DNA of 64,000 bases from Shewanella glacialimarina (GTDB lineage Bacteria > Pseudomonadota > Gammaproteobacteria > Enterobacterales > Shewanellaceae): NCBI RefSeq assembly GCF_020511155.1, contig NZ_CP041216.1:62001-126000 (forward strand), read 5' to 3'. A program made the translations under genes and the position numbers. Positions 42,750 to 52,643 of the stretch are shown here, piece by piece (position 1 is the stretch's first letter; the number at the start of each line of letters is the position of its first letter). The notes under the pieces are model-generated. The model saw nothing but the letters and a program-made list of their open reading frames with translations, did not search any database and was not told the origin of the DNA.

Positions 42750-44058
42750 GCCTTACCAAAGTAGCGCTTGGCGCATCACATTAATTTTCTCTACTTTAGT
42801 GACAATTTTAATTGTGATGCTGATTTCTAGCTTATACAGACAACTGATTATCGAGCAAGAAAATCAAGTCGATAATCATCTAGCTGCTGAGATGCAACGT
42901 TATCAGCAATTAGCTTTGACCGTTAATCGGCGTAGCTTTGCAGCTCAAATTCAAGCATCTGATCCCAAAACTGCCTTAATTGCCTGGAAAAATAGCGTCG
43001 ATATGGTCGGCGCATTAACTTTTTTACCTGACAACATGCCTCTGTTACCCGAAACGCGCCAGTTTCCCATTTTTACCGGCGGGCCTGATAAGCTACACAT
43101 TTTGACCGGCGGCTTGGCCATGACCAATTACGGCCCGGTATTAATTGCGACTCGAACGGATCAATTAGCGATGTTAATTGAAAAGTTTGTTAATGCGGCA
43201 TTTTGGGCAGTCGCTTTCACATTGGGCTTAACTTTGGCGTTGGGGTATATTTTTTCTAAGGCTATTTTGCGTCGATTAGTGCAATACAATCAGCTTAGTG
43301 AACAAATTGAAGCGGGGCATTATGACACGCGATTACCTGTCTCACGCCAGCAAGACGAGTTTGATATGTTGGCGCAGCAGTTTAACCGGGTGTTAGATAC
43401 CTTAGAGCAAAACTTACGTGCCGTCCGGGGCGTAACCGACAATATTGCCCATGACCTGCGTACACCGCTGTCTCATTTACGCATAGGTATTGAGCAGCTT
43501 GCTGACAAACCTCAATCTGAGCTTGCCGATGCTCGCGCAGAGTTGCTAGAAGAGTTAGATGACTGCTTGGCCACCTTTGATGCCATGTTGTCATTAACAC
43601 GAATTGAAGAAGGTCAGCAGTTACTTGATTTACAGCCGGTGCATTTACAAGAAATTTGCCAGGATTTATATGAAATGGCAGATGTGTTAGCTGAAGCCAA
43701 AGAACAACAGTTCACCATTGATTTGCGTCAAGACGTTGTGATACAAGGGGATAAACACTTGCTGTTTCAGGCATTGTTTAATTTGGTCGATAATGCGATA
43801 AAATATTCACCAGAAGGCGCTAAAATTCATATAGAACAGCATGGTAAGTGGATTAAAATTGCCGACAATGGCCCAGGTATCGCTGATGAAGATAAAGAAC
43901 GCGTCTTTGAAAGACTCGTCAGACTTGACCCTAGCCGTCATTTTAAAGGCACTGGTTTAGGTTTATCTATGGTTAAAGCTATTTTATCGCGTCATCAAGC
44001 CAGTATTGAAATGTCGGATAATCACCCTGGATTATTAGTTAGTATCCATTTTAAATAA
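42718..44058 (+). CDS. Membrane sensor histidine kinase
   Basis: The 446-residue kinase has two membrane helices (about residues 20-42 and 155-178) bracketing a sensor region of about 110 residues, then a HAMP linker and a kinase core. The phospho-accepting H-box is NIAHDLRTPLSHL; then come the N-box LVDNAIKYSPEG, G1 KIADNGPGIADED and G2 GTGLGLSMVKAI. It pairs with the response regulator, whose end it overlaps by 32 bases from the GTG at 42718. The start is uncertain because no good ribosome-binding site is visible; later in-frame starts would still leave the first helix intact. Confidence 0.9.
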   Translation: MLDIVFAKGIKPYQSSAWRITLIFSTLVTILIVMLISSLYRQLIIEQENQVDNHLAAEMQRYQQLALTVNRRSFAAQIQASDPKTALIAWKNSVDMVGALTFLPDNMPLLPETRQFPIFTGGPDKLHILTGGLAMTNYGPVLIATRTDQLAMLIEKFVNAAFWAVAFTLGLTLALGYIFSKAILRRLVQYNQLSEQIEAGHYDTRLPVSRQQDEFDMLAQQFNRVLDTLEQNLRAVRGVTDNIAHDLRTPLSHLRIGIEQLADKPQSELADARAELLEELDDCLATFDAMLSLTRIEEGQQLLDLQPVHLQEICQDLYEMADVLAEAKEQQFTIDLRQDVVIQGDKHLLFQALFNLVDNAIKYSPEGAKIHIEQHGKWIKIADNGPGIADEDKERVFERLVRLDPSRHFKGTGLGLSMVKAILSRHQASIEMSDNHPGLLVSIHFK

Positions 44059-44073
44059 GCGAACTGTTGCGGT

Positions 44074-44757
44074 ATGAGCATGTATCAAGTTATTAGCCAA
44101 CAAGATGACTTTATTATTATCAATAAAGCCCCCAATGTGCATTTTCATAGCCAAGACGGCTCTGCCGGTGTTGTTGCCCAAGCTGAGATTGATCTCGGTA
44201 TAAAACTCTTTGCGGTGCACCGTTTAGATACCCCAACATCAGGGCTACTCATCCTCGCTAAAAATCCCGAAGCCGCTAACCGTTTTACGCAGATGTTTAC
44301 CGCTCATCAAATTCAAAAATACTACTTAGCAATCGCCAATGGAAAACCTAAAAAGAAGCAAGGTTGGGTGATTGGTGATATGGCTAAAGCGCGCCGCAGT
44401 ATGTATAAACTGTTACGCAGTAAAGATAATCCGGCTATTACTCAGTTTTATTCAACTTCAGTTGGGGCGGGTATACGGGCTTATTTGCTTAAGCCTCACA
44501 GTGGTAAAACCCATCAACTCAGAGTGGCGTTAGCCAGTATTGGTGTACCCATATTAGGTGATAGCCTTTATGGTGAAGCTATTGATGATCGTTGTTACTT
44601 GCATGCTTACCAATTAAATTTTTGTTATTTGGGGCAAGAATATCAATTTACACAAGTGCCACATCAAGGTCAGCAGTTCCTCGCACCAGCGATGCAAACT
44701 TGCCTGCTAAATGAGTGGTTATTGCCAGCGGAACTTGACTGGCCGCAAAAGCCTTAG
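44074..44757 (+). CDS. RluA-family RNA pseudouridine synthase
   Basis: The 227-residue protein has the family active-site motif HRLDTPTSGLLILAK near residue 50, with the catalytic Asp, and the C-terminal HSGKTHQLRVALASIGVPILGD segment. It lacks an S4 domain and is close to a compact Rlu subgroup (TIGR01621-like). The RNA target is unknown. The gene starts 15 bases after the kinase stop and may be transcribed with it. The Lys-rich insert KPKKKQGWVIGDMAKARRS is typical of the subgroup. Confidence 0.88.
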   Translation: MSMYQVISQQDDFIIINKAPNVHFHSQDGSAGVVAQAEIDLGIKLFAVHRLDTPTSGLLILAKNPEAANRFTQMFTAHQIQKYYLAIANGKPKKKQGWVIGDMAKARRSMYKLLRSKDNPAITQFYSTSVGAGIRAYLLKPHSGKTHQLRVALASIGVPILGDSLYGEAIDDRCYLHAYQLNFCYLGQEYQFTQVPHQGQQFLAPAMQTCLLNEWLLPAELDWPQKP

Positions 44758-44900
44758 GCTTTAGCTATTCATTGTTAGTGCATTTACAGCGCCTAGTGAG
44801 CGCAATGTGCCTTGAGTTGTTTTTTGATGTAGTAAACCCGTTGCCACATGTGTAAGCTAATACGGTAAATTAATTTATCAAAATCAGGACATAACACTTT

Positions 44901-45068
44901 ATGGATACCAACAAATTATTACTGGTAATTATTGCTATATTGTTGCCGCCAGTTGGCGTTTTTTTGAAAAAAGGCGCAGGTAAGGATTTATTGATTAATA
45001 TCTTGCTGTGTATTTTCTTCTTTGTACCAGGCTTAATTCATGCGTTATGGGTTGTGTTACAAGATTAA
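44901..45068 (+). CDS. YqaE/Pmp3-family small membrane protein
   Basis: A 55-codon gene, easily missed, encodes MDTNKLLLVIIAILLPPVGV followed by FLKKGAGKDLLINILLCIFF and FVPGLIHALWVVLQD. The two helices and the LLPPVGVFL and FFVPGLIHA motifs match the Pmp3/YqaE family (UPF0057), which in other organisms responds to membrane stress. AGGACATAACACTTT precedes the ATG. The gene stands alone with AT-rich flanks of 140-190 bases. Function in bacteria is unclear. Confidence 0.88.
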   Translation: MDTNKLLLVIIAILLPPVGVFLKKGAGKDLLINILLCIFFFVPGLIHALWVVLQD

Positions 45069-45261
45069 TAACAGCGTTGTAATAGCCTAACCATATCGAG
45101 TCTAGCCGTATTTTTGAGGTAACTTAACGCGTTAAGTTTACTTGAATTAAGATGTTACGGCTTTGATGATTAATACTCGCTAGCAGTATACTCAGCAAGT
45201 GCCTTTTGACTTGAGTGAGTATCAAGTTATTGTTTAAAAACTATTTAAAAGTTAAATCACC

Positions 45262-45447
45262 ATGAACCGAAAAAAGAAAATCAACCAAACTCTTAAAGCT
45301 AAAGCCAAAAAAGCCAATCAAAAACTACATACTGCGAATAAACCACAGTATGTGTCTAAAGCTGAACGGGCGTTATTAGACCAACAATCTAATCTGACCA
45401 ATACAGATGCGACTTTACCTATAACTGACAGTGATATTACAGTTTAA
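45262..45447 (+). CDS. DUF2986 small basic protein
   Basis: The 61-residue product starts MNRKKKINQTLKAKAKKANQ, then KLHTANKPQYVSKAERALL, the DUF2986 pattern common in Shewanella and Vibrio. The N-terminal half is very Lys-rich and the C-terminal tail acidic. Function is unknown; RNA binding is a guess from its charge. Its stop is four bases before the moeB stop on the other strand. Confidence 0.8.
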   Translation: MNRKKKINQTLKAKAKKANQKLHTANKPQYVSKAERALLDQQSNLTNTDATLPITDSDITV

Positions 45448-45451
45448 ACCG

Positions 45452-46264
45452 CTATTTAAGTTTGTTGGTTGGTGAACCGCACACCTCACAATGAGGCTGT
45501 TTAGTCAGTTTCATTGCGCGAAACTCCATCGTCATCGCATCGATCATCAATATTCTACCCACTAAGTGTTGCCCCATTGCAGTAATCACTTTTATTGCTT
45601 CGGTTGCTTGAATACACCCCACCAAACCGACTACTGGAGCTAGAATGCCTGACTCTACGCAGGTTAGGTGTTGCTCGCCAAAAAGTTGGCTGTAGCAATG
45701 ATAGCAAGGTGTATTGGGTTGATAGTCAAATACTGTCACCGTGCCTTCCATTCTAATCGCCGCCGCAGAAACAAGCGGTATTTGGTGCTGTAAGCAACTG
45801 TGGTTAAGTTGTTCGCGCACCATCACATTATCGGTGCAATCTAATACCAGGCTATGGGTAGAAACGAGCGTGTTGATTTGCTGATCATCGAGTAAAGCGT
45901 TAATCGCATTAACGGTAATCAGTGGGTTGAGTTGAGTTAACGTTTGTTTGGCAGAGTGAACTTTAGCCTGACCAATATTGGCATCCTGGTGCAAAACCTG
46001 GCGTTGTAAGTTAGACAATTCAACTGTGTCAAAATCGACCAGTGTAATCTCACCAATACCTGCAACAGCAAGATACTGGCTTGCGGCACAACCTAATCCG
46101 CCAGCGCCTATAATCAGTACCTTAGCTAATTTAAGTTTTTCTTGGCCATCAATATCCATTGCTTTAATCGATATTTGGCGACTGTAACGCAGCATTTCGT
46201 TGTCTGACAATATCTCGTCGTGATACAAATTAGCACTGATAGCGTTATCTTCGGATTGGCTCAT
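45452..46264 (-). CDS. moeB: Molybdopterin-synthase adenylyltransferase
   Basis: MoeB adenylates the C-terminal Gly of MoaD so it can be thiocarboxylated. The 270-residue protein has the nucleotide loop VLIIGAGGLGCAASQYLAVA, the DFDTVELSNLQRQ segment with the adenylation Arg, the LVLDCTDN motif, and zinc-binding CYHC and CEVC. It could also be ThiF; the adjoining moeA favours MoeB. Its start is eight bases after the moeA stop, so the two are one unit. Confidence 0.92.
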   Translation of the reverse strand: MSQSEDNAISANLYHDEILSDNEMLRYSRQISIKAMDIDGQEKLKLAKVLIIGAGGLGCAASQYLAVAGIGEITLVDFDTVELSNLQRQVLHQDANIGQAKVHSAKQTLTQLNPLITVNAINALLDDQQINTLVSTHSLVLDCTDNVMVREQLNHSCLQHQIPLVSAAAIRMEGTVTVFDYQPNTPCYHCYSQLFGEQHLTCVESGILAPVVGLVGCIQATEAIKVITAMGQHLVGRILMIDAMTMEFRAMKLTKQPHCEVCGSPTNKLK

Positions 46265-46272
46265 ATCAACTC

Positions 46273-47526
46273 CTAAGTTAACACATGACTAAAGGGTTCT
46301 ACTGTGACCATAGATCCTGCTTCTGTATCACCTTGGAATTGAGCTAGGTTGATAAAGCAGTTAGCAATACTCATTGACGTTAACATACCAGAGCCTTGCC
46401 CACCGGTAGTAGATACTTCTAGTTCACCTTGGGTGTTTTGAGTTAATACACCACGTTGATATTCAACACGCCCCGGGTGTTTGCGAATAGGGGTGAGTAA
46501 TTTTGCCTGATAAGTTAGCGGTGTTTTATGGGGTAAACCCTGCATTTTATTTAAGATAGGCCACACCAATTTATAGAAAGTGACCATAGATGAAACCGGA
46601 TTGCCGGGTAAGCCACAAAACACAGCCTTACCTAACTTACCAAAAGCAAAAGGTTTACCGGGTTTTATCGCCAGTCTCCAGAAGGTGATTTGACCTTCTT
46701 CGGATAGAATTTGTTTAGTGTAATCCGCATCACCCACCGACACCCCACCAGAGGTTATTACCATGTCGGCACATTCGGCAGCATCTCTAAATGCAGCGCG
46801 AATCGCTTCTTTATCATCTTCAATTACGCCTAAGTCTATCCATTCGACATTCGCTTTGGCCATGAGTCCCTGAATCGAATAGCGATTTGAATCATAAATT
46901 TGTCCTGGCGCAAGCTCTGTACCAACCGGACGAAGTTCATCGCCAGTAGAAAAGAAGGCGACTTTTATAACGCGTTTCACTCTGACTTTACTGATGCCTA
47001 TTGTTGCCAACACGCCCATTTCGGCGGCTCTAATTTGTGTGCCGCTAAATAATACTTTGGTACCAGAAAGCAGTTCTTCGCCGCGATATCGTACATTTGC
47101 CCCATGCTTGCCTGGGTGGGTAATAGTAATGGCTTCACCATTAGTCACCGCCTTTTCCTGCATTTGCACGGTATCGTAACCCTGTGGCACAGGTGCACCT
47201 GTCATGATCCGAATACACGTATTTGCAGTGACTTTACCGCTATAAGGGTGACCAGCAAATGAGCTGCCAACTAAAGTGAGTGTGGTTTCTGACTTATTTG
47301 GTGTTAAGTCCGCAAATCGCATTGCGTAACCGTCCATCGCAGAATTATTAAAAGGAGGTAAATCTAAACCTGACGCAAGATCTTCTGCTAATACTCGTCC
47401 GATAGAGTGTGATAACTCAACTACTTCAGAGTCTTCAGTGGCTTCAACTTGTTCAAGTAGCTGTACCATAGCGTCATCTGGGTGTAATAACGTAGGTTGA
47501 GCACAAGGGTCTTGAGTTGCTATCAT
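46273..47526 (-). CDS. moeA: Molybdopterin molybdenumtransferase
   Basis: MoeA inserts molybdate into adenylylated molybdopterin. The 417-residue protein has LDLPPFNNSAMDGYAMRF near the start, RIMTGAPVPQGYDTVQMQE, YDSNRYSIQGLM, the TSGGVSVGDADYTK motif and AFCGLPGNPVSSMVTFY. The ATG at 47526, with AAAGGAATATCTG upstream, is chosen over an ATG at 47562. It leads moeB and probably has the only promoter. Together with moaACDE it gives all classical Moco steps in the window except MogA/MoaB and MobA. Confidence 0.95.
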   Translation of the reverse strand: MIATQDPCAQPTLLHPDDAMVQLLEQVEATEDSEVVELSHSIGRVLAEDLASGLDLPPFNNSAMDGYAMRFADLTPNKSETTLTLVGSSFAGHPYSGKVTANTCIRIMTGAPVPQGYDTVQMQEKAVTNGEAITITHPGKHGANVRYRGEELLSGTKVLFSGTQIRAAEMGVLATIGISKVRVKRVIKVAFFSTGDELRPVGTELAPGQIYDSNRYSIQGLMAKANVEWIDLGVIEDDKEAIRAAFRDAAECADMVITSGGVSVGDADYTKQILSEEGQITFWRLAIKPGKPFAFGKLGKAVFCGLPGNPVSSMVTFYKLVWPILNKMQGLPHKTPLTYQAKLLTPIRKHPGRVEYQRGVLTQNTQGELEVSTTGGQGSGMLTSMSIANCFINLAQFQGDTEAGSMVTVEPFSHVLT

Positions 47527-47643
47527 CAGATATTCCTTTAAAAGCAGGGTTGTCATCACCAAGTGGTGAGAAGATAAAATTGTCGGTTAGTATGCCATGA
47601 TAATCGTAGTGTTTTATGATCCAACTTAAGGTTTTTAGCAAAT

Positions 47644-47922
47644 ATGCAGCAAAAAAAATCAGCAAAATATTGGTTTTTATACATAATTAAGTGTGCCAAT
47701 GGGCATTTATACACAGGGATAACCACTGATGTCGCTCGACGTTTCTCTGAGCATCAGTCATCAGGCCCTTTGGCTGCAAAGTACCTTAAAGGTAAAGGTC
47801 CACTAACATTGGTGTATCAAGAGTCATTGAGCTGCCGCAGCAGTGCGACCAAGCGTGAAATTGAAGTAAAAAAATTGCCAAGACTTAAAAAATTAGACTT
47901 AATTAAAAGCAGTGCATATTAA
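47644..47922 (+). CDS. GIY-YIG nuclease-fold protein (UPF0213, YhbQ-like)
   Basis: The 92-residue protein has WFLYIIKCANGHLYTGITTD, the modified GIY-YIG motif of the YhbQ group (YII...YTG), a catalytic-type Arg in VARRFSEH and Glu in TKREIEVKKL. YhbQ-type proteins have been reported to have nuclease activity in vitro, but the biological role is unclear. The gene is divergent from moeA and separated from the next gene by 81 bases. Confidence 0.9.
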   Translation: MQQKKSAKYWFLYIIKCANGHLYTGITTDVARRFSEHQSSGPLAAKYLKGKGPLTLVYQESLSCRSSATKREIEVKKLPRLKKLDLIKSSAY

Positions 47923-48003
47923 TATACGCGTGAACGAGTAAGATGGTTCGCTAGTTTTAGGCGATCTCAATGTTTATTAATACTTATTTCGAGTAATTTG
48001 CTT

Positions 48004-48900
48004 ATGATTTTTTATCGGCTAGCGACAGCATTTTTTTTACTAACAAGCCCGCTTTATGCGCTGGCACAAGACACTATTCGAACAGAATCTGCACAATCAG
48101 CAGATAACCTAAGCCATATTTATTACCAAGATTTATTACTTAAGGTGTTGCAAAGCACTGAAGCTGATTTTGGCAAGGTTGATGTGGTTACCGTAGATAT
48201 TAACGTGTCACAGTCGAGGGGCTTTCAATTACTTGATCGCGATATGTTAGATGTGTTTTGGGCAGGGACTAATGTTGAGCGAGAGCAACAGTACGGCGCA
48301 ATAGCTATTCCCCTTATCGGTGGGCTGTTAGGTATTCGAGTCCCTGTTATCGATAAGGCTAATCTCACGTTATTTGAATCAATTAAGACAGCAGAGCAAT
48401 TAAAAAAGCTCAAAGCTTGTCAGGGGTCTCAGTGGCCTGATTCAGATATATTAGAGTTTAATGGCTACAATGTTGAACGTATTATTAGTTTTAATTTAAT
48501 GTATTCAATGTTAAAGCAGGGGCGCTGTGATTATTTCCCCCGAGGGCTCAATGAGGTCTATGCTGAATTGAGCGCGCCTAGTAATCAAGGATTGATAGCA
48601 TATGAGCCTCTTTTATTGCGCTATCCATTACCTATGTATTTCTTCGTCAGTAAGCAAAATGAACAATTAAAGCAGCGGCTTAGTTTGGGGTTAAATCGTC
48701 TTATTGATAGTGGTGAGTTGGCTACTTTTATTAAGCAACACCCGACTACAGCGGATATTTTCCCACTAAGTCGTTTTAGTCACTCACATATTCTTGAATT
48801 AACTAACCCTCATTTACCTGAAACAACGCCTTTAGATGACAACAGATTATGGTGGCGTATTCCTGCGTCAACTGGAGGTGACATTGAGCGTGGACACTAA
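48004..48900 (+). CDS. Orphan periplasmic substrate-binding-type protein, paralog of the protein at 18445-19371
   Basis: The 298-residue product has a signal peptide (LATAFFLLTSPLYALAQDT). The mature part shares with the 18445 protein an opening of QDLLLKVLQSTEADFGK (ALIIKETQADFGD in the paralog). It also shares CQGSQWPDSDIL (GSGSQW), FPRGLNEVYAEL (FGRGVNEAYKEV), LPMYFFVSKQN (LATYFYVSPAT) and a late ELTNPHLP (KITNPLV). No transporter genes adjoin it. ATG at 48004 is preferred over TTG at 47998; no good ribosome-binding site is seen. A 16-bp hairpin follows. Function unknown. Confidence 0.72.
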   Translation: MIFYRLATAFFLLTSPLYALAQDTIRTESAQSADNLSHIYYQDLLLKVLQSTEADFGKVDVVTVDINVSQSRGFQLLDRDMLDVFWAGTNVEREQQYGAIAIPLIGGLLGIRVPVIDKANLTLFESIKTAEQLKKLKACQGSQWPDSDILEFNGYNVERIISFNLMYSMLKQGRCDYFPRGLNEVYAELSAPSNQGLIAYEPLLLRYPLPMYFFVSKQNEQLKQRLSLGLNRLIDSGELATFIKQHPTTADIFPLSRFSHSHILELTNPHLPETTPLDDNRLWWRIPASTGGDIERGH

Positions 48901-48927
48901 ATCATCTAGTCTCATATAACATTGATA

Positions 48928-48964
48928 AAAATATCGCCATCGATGTTTTCGATGGCGATATTTT
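48928..48964. terminator. Bidirectional terminator between the orphan binding protein and the M14 peptidase
   Basis: A perfect 16-bp stem AAAATATCGCCATCGA / TCGATGGCGATATTTT has the 5-base loop TGTTT. Each end supplies a short T run, serving both convergent genes. Confidence 0.88.
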
Positions 48965-48969
48965 CGTGT

Positions 48970-50790
48970 TTATTGGACTTCTCTTAAGACTGGATACACT
49001 TGATATTGTTGATCGTAATATGGGCTGCGCTCATAAAACCAACGCAATCTTGCATCACTGTCACTGGCAAAGCTTTCATCTTGTAATGCCTGCTCAAATT
49101 CAGCTTTTAATTGTGAATTTTGTGCGAGCATTTTTACCGCTAAAGGCTCAACTGCATAATCTTCAATGTATTCAGTACGAGTAAAAATGGTGTTGAAAAA
49201 TCCCCAGAAGAATAATGAATCCTCAGCCTGTGGCTCAAGCAACAATATGGCTAAGTTGCCAAGTGGTTGTGCGGTATTAATTTTAATTGTACCAGCATCG
49301 AGTGTGACTTTGACTGTGTCACTGATGGTATCGGCCATTACTGTTTGACGACTTTCATAATCCTGTTGGCCAAATTTAGGGTGCTCAAAGCGATACTGCT
49401 CGGCGGTGATCGTTATCGGCTTAGTTAGCGTTGTCATCTCGATACCGTGTAATGCTAATTTTTCAATCACGGCAGTCCATTGTGACGGAATATAATAGGC
49501 GTTAGGGCGGGTCACCCGGATGTCAGCTTTAGTATTTCCCACAACAGGCAGGTCTTTATAAAGTTTAGGCTCTCCAGTCCAGCGCACGACATTTGCGCCG
49601 CTGATAGCACTTTTTTCAAGCTTGTAATCAATACCTTTAAAGTCCCATGCTGCTTGGGGCTGATCTTTCCAGGTTAACACTATATTACTGGCAAGCCGTT
49701 GTTGATCCTGACGAATAGCCGCCGATAAGGTTTTACTGTGTTCTCCTACCGTTTTTAAGGTTTGCTCTAACATCACATAGGTGCCTAAAACGCGTTGTTT
49801 AAACGGTTTTAAGCTGTGATTTTCAATTAAGATTGTCGGTAAATGTCGTGCGTCACCATAACCATTTGAAAAACGAGGGCTTGGGTTCCAGTAAGACACA
49901 CCTTTGTGCATGTCGGTATTGTCATTGGCAAATATCAGTTTACCTGGAATATGATCATTGGCTGACAAAGCTGATTCAATTTCTGGTCTATAAGTGCTAT
50001 CCAGCCATGCAAATATCTTCGGGCTAGCACCTTGCTTAACGTTATAGCCAAAGGTGACATCATATTGATAGTCAATGCCGTCGGTGACATGCACATCAAT
50101 ATACAAGTCAGGTTGCCATTGGTTAATGACGCTTAACACATGCTGCATTTCAGGCGCATCTGCTTTGACGTAATCTCGGTTTAAATTAAGATTTGTCGCT
50201 GTTGTGCGCCAGCCCATATTGATGGGGCCGCGTTGATTAACGCGACTATATTGGCTGCTTCGCTCATGGGCATCAACCGACAGAATAGGAATAAAAAGCA
50301 GGTTTGTATTGTCTAATAAGGCTTTTTTGTTGCCATGGGCTATGTCGCGCAGCAACATCATGCCGGCATCTTTACCGTCTATTTCACCAGAATGAATACC
50401 TGCTTGTACCAGCACAGTGGGTTTATTGTTTTCGCTTAATTGATCAGAGGTTGCTGCGCCGTTTTGAGAGGCGATAATCATCCAAATATCTCGCCCTTGC
50501 GGACTTTTGCCTATACTGACTTTTTTAAGCATTGGGCTACTTTGCACAAGTTTGTCAAACCAGCTGACTGTGTCGGCATAACTGGGGCTGCTAAGATAAT
50601 TTTGTTGTTCAAATGGCGTTACCCATGGGTGATCACTTGCCACCAACAATGACTCACTCTTACCTTGCCATGCATGAATTGGTGGCAAAATAGCATCATT
50701 AATAAACTGTGCATTTGAGTGTGTATCGGCAAAACATGCTGTCGACAATAACATCGCGGCAATACTGGTTGATAAGGCTAATCTGTGCAT
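48970..50790 (-). CDS. M14 family zinc carboxypeptidase, secreted
   Basis: The 606-residue precursor has a signal segment ending near LLSTACFADT; it could be cleaved conventionally or at a lipobox-like Cys19. The zinc ligands are in VQAGIHSGEIDGKDAG (His133 and Glu136) and, downstream, in LYIDVHVTDG. Substrate-binding Arg/Asn are in NLNRDY, and TILIENHSL is typical of the M14 catalytic area. The C-terminal third is a beta-rich region. The start at 50790 is chosen over a longer frame at 50850, since the signal peptide starts there. It is probably a periplasmic or extracellular peptidase. Confidence 0.9.
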   Translation of the reverse strand: MHRLALSTSIAAMLLSTACFADTHSNAQFINDAILPPIHAWQGKSESLLVASDHPWVTPFEQQNYLSSPSYADTVSWFDKLVQSSPMLKKVSIGKSPQGRDIWMIIASQNGAATSDQLSENNKPTVLVQAGIHSGEIDGKDAGMMLLRDIAHGNKKALLDNTNLLFIPILSVDAHERSSQYSRVNQRGPINMGWRTTATNLNLNRDYVKADAPEMQHVLSVINQWQPDLYIDVHVTDGIDYQYDVTFGYNVKQGASPKIFAWLDSTYRPEIESALSANDHIPGKLIFANDNTDMHKGVSYWNPSPRFSNGYGDARHLPTILIENHSLKPFKQRVLGTYVMLEQTLKTVGEHSKTLSAAIRQDQQRLASNIVLTWKDQPQAAWDFKGIDYKLEKSAISGANVVRWTGEPKLYKDLPVVGNTKADIRVTRPNAYYIPSQWTAVIEKLALHGIEMTTLTKPITITAEQYRFEHPKFGQQDYESRQTVMADTISDTVKVTLDAGTIKINTAQPLGNLAILLLEPQAEDSLFFWGFFNTIFTRTEYIEDYAVEPLAVKMLAQNSQLKAEFEQALQDESFASDSDARLRWFYERSPYYDQQYQVYPVLREVQ

Positions 50791-51101
50791 CGTGGCTCGC
50801 TTAATATTATTCTTATGAGTGTAATGTGAGGTCGAAATATTACTTATCATAGCAATGTTTTAGGCGAAATAACCTAGATGTTAAAGCTTGTTACAAAGTT
50901 ATTAACTTGGCTAATCAGGGGCACTCGTAGCGGTTGGTGATAATTAACCCAATAGCCTATTTAATAGGGTAATTCAGATGATGTTAATCAGGATAGGTTG
51001 TTGGTGAGACAGGTTTAAACGGGTAGCGAAAGGGTAAAAAATAAGCCCTAACTAGGTTAGGGCTTATTGGCGGTTAAAGTAGTAACCTAAAGCAAGGGGA
51101 G
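50791..51101. other. Intergenic region between the M14 peptidase and pckA
   Basis: These 311 bases hold the promoter of the peptidase gene at the left and the pckA terminator at the right. No gene is seen. Confidence 0.6.
51036..51068 (-). terminator. Terminator of pckA
   Basis: A perfect 13-bp stem AATAAGCCCTAAC / GTTAGGGCTTATT with a 3-base loop is followed on the minus strand by TTTTTT, 34 bases after the pckA stop. Confidence 0.92.
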
Positions 51102-52643
51102 TTAAGCTTTAGGTCCAGCATTTTTAATCGCATCTGACACATCGTATTTAACAAAGTTTGCCGCAAACTCTTCGGCGATTTGCTGAGCATACTTATTGTA
51201 TTCAGCTTTATCTGCCCAAGTGTTAACTGGGTTAAGTAGTTTGCTATCAACGCCGGTAATTGCAACGGGTACCGCTAAATTCAATTTGTCGATATGAACT
51301 GTTTCAACATCTTTTAGTTCACCGCTAACAATAGCATCAACAATGGCACGCGTTGTTGGTATGTCAAAACGCTTACCAACACCATGTGGACCACCTGTCC
51401 AACCGGTATTAACTAGATACACTCGGCTACCGAATGACTCGATACGCTTCATTAATAGTTCAGCGTACACGCCTGCTGGGCGAGGGAAGAAAGGCGCACC
51501 AAAACAGGTTGAAAACGTTGACTGAATCGCAGCAGTAGAGCCCATTTCAGTTGAACCCACTTTAGCCGTGTAACCAGACAAGAAGTGATAGGCAGCTTGT
51601 TCTTTGGTCAGTATTGAAACCGGCGGTAATACACCAGAGACGTCACAGGTTAAAAACACCACTGAGTTTGGCTCTGCGCCACAGTTTTCTTCTTTACGTT
51701 GGGCAATATGCTCAAGTGGATAAGCTGCGCGGCTATTTTCGGTTAAGCTGGTATCTGAATAGTCAGGCACGCGGTTAGCATCTAACACGACGTTTTCAAG
51801 CACTGTACCAAAACGAATAGCATCCCAAATAACAGGTTCATTCTTTTGGCTTAAATCGATACATTTAGCGTAGCAACCGCCTTCAATGTTAAACACGCCA
51901 CCCGGTGCCCAGCCATGTTCGTCGTCACCAATTAAGAAACGTTTTGGATCGGCTGACAAGGTAGTTTTTCCTGTGCCTGATAAACCAAAAAATAAAGTGG
52001 TATCGCCATCATGACCGACGTTTGCCGAGCAGTGCATTGGCAACACGCCTTTGGCTGGTAGTAGGAAGTTTTGTACCGAGAACATCGACTTCTTCATTTC
52101 ACCGGCGTATTTAAGACCTGCTAATAAAACTTTACGCTCTGCAAAGTTAAGGATAACCGTTGCTTCAGAGTTGGTACCATCACGCTCTGGCACACAAACA
52201 AAGCCTGGCGCATTGATTATTTGCCAAACGTCTTTGTTGCCACGGTTAAAGGTTTTTGGCGTGATAAATAAATTACGTGCGAATATCTGGTGCCATGCAT
52301 ATTCGGTAGTGACTTTTATCGGTAAATAATGGTCATCATCTGCGCCCACCTCAAGTTCAGACATAAACAATTCTTTATCTGCAAGGTAAGCTTCTACACG
52401 GCCCCATAACGCATCAAATTTTCCAGCATCAAATGGGCGGTTAACTTTGCCCCATTCAATTTCACTTTCTGAGCCTGATTCTTTAACAATAAAACGATCG
52501 TTAGGTGAACGTCCTGTTCTTTCGCCCGTTTTTGCCACTAATGCACCGTTTGCGGTAAGTTGACCTTCGCCACGAAGAAGCGCTATTTCAACAAGTTGCG
52601 CAGTTGTCGGATTAAGGTGAACGCGGTTTGATACATCCGCCAT
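51102..52643 (-). CDS. pckA: Phosphoenolpyruvate carboxykinase (ATP)
   Basis: PckA converts oxaloacetate to phosphoenolpyruvate, a key step of gluconeogenesis. The 513-residue enzyme has [20 protein letters not shown] (P-loop), [20 protein letters not shown] with the metal-binding Asp, and the [12 protein letters not shown] segment. The ATG at 52643 ([11 protein letters not shown]) has GGAGATTT upstream and is preferred over a start at 52658. A TATAAT at 52715-52720 on the minus strand may be its -10 element, but no good -35 was seen. It is a single-gene unit. Confidence 0.95.
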   Translation of the reverse strand: MADVSNRVHLNPTTAQLVEIALLRGEGQLTANGALVAKTGERTGRSPNDRFIVKESGSESEIEWGKVNRPFDAGKFDALWGRVEAYLADKELFMSELEVGADDDHYLPIKVTTEYAWHQIFARNLFITPKTFNRGNKDVWQIINAPGFVCVPERDGTNSEATVILNFAERKVLLAGLKYAGEMKKSMFSVQNFLLPAKGVLPMHCSANVGHDGDTTLFFGLSGTGKTTLSADPKRFLIGDDEHGWAPGGVFNIEGGCYAKCIDLSQKNEPVIWDAIRFGTVLENVVLDANRVPDYSDTSLTENSRAAYPLEHIAQRKEENCGAEPNSVVFLTCDVSGVLPPVSILTKEQAAYHFLSGYTAKVGSTEMGSTAAIQSTFSTCFGAPFFPRPAGVYAELLMKRIESFGSRVYLVNTGWTGGPHGVGKRFDIPTTRAIVDAIVSGELKDVETVHIDKLNLAVPVAITGVDSKLLNPVNTWADKAEYNKYAQQIAEEFAANFVKYDVSDAIKNAGPKA

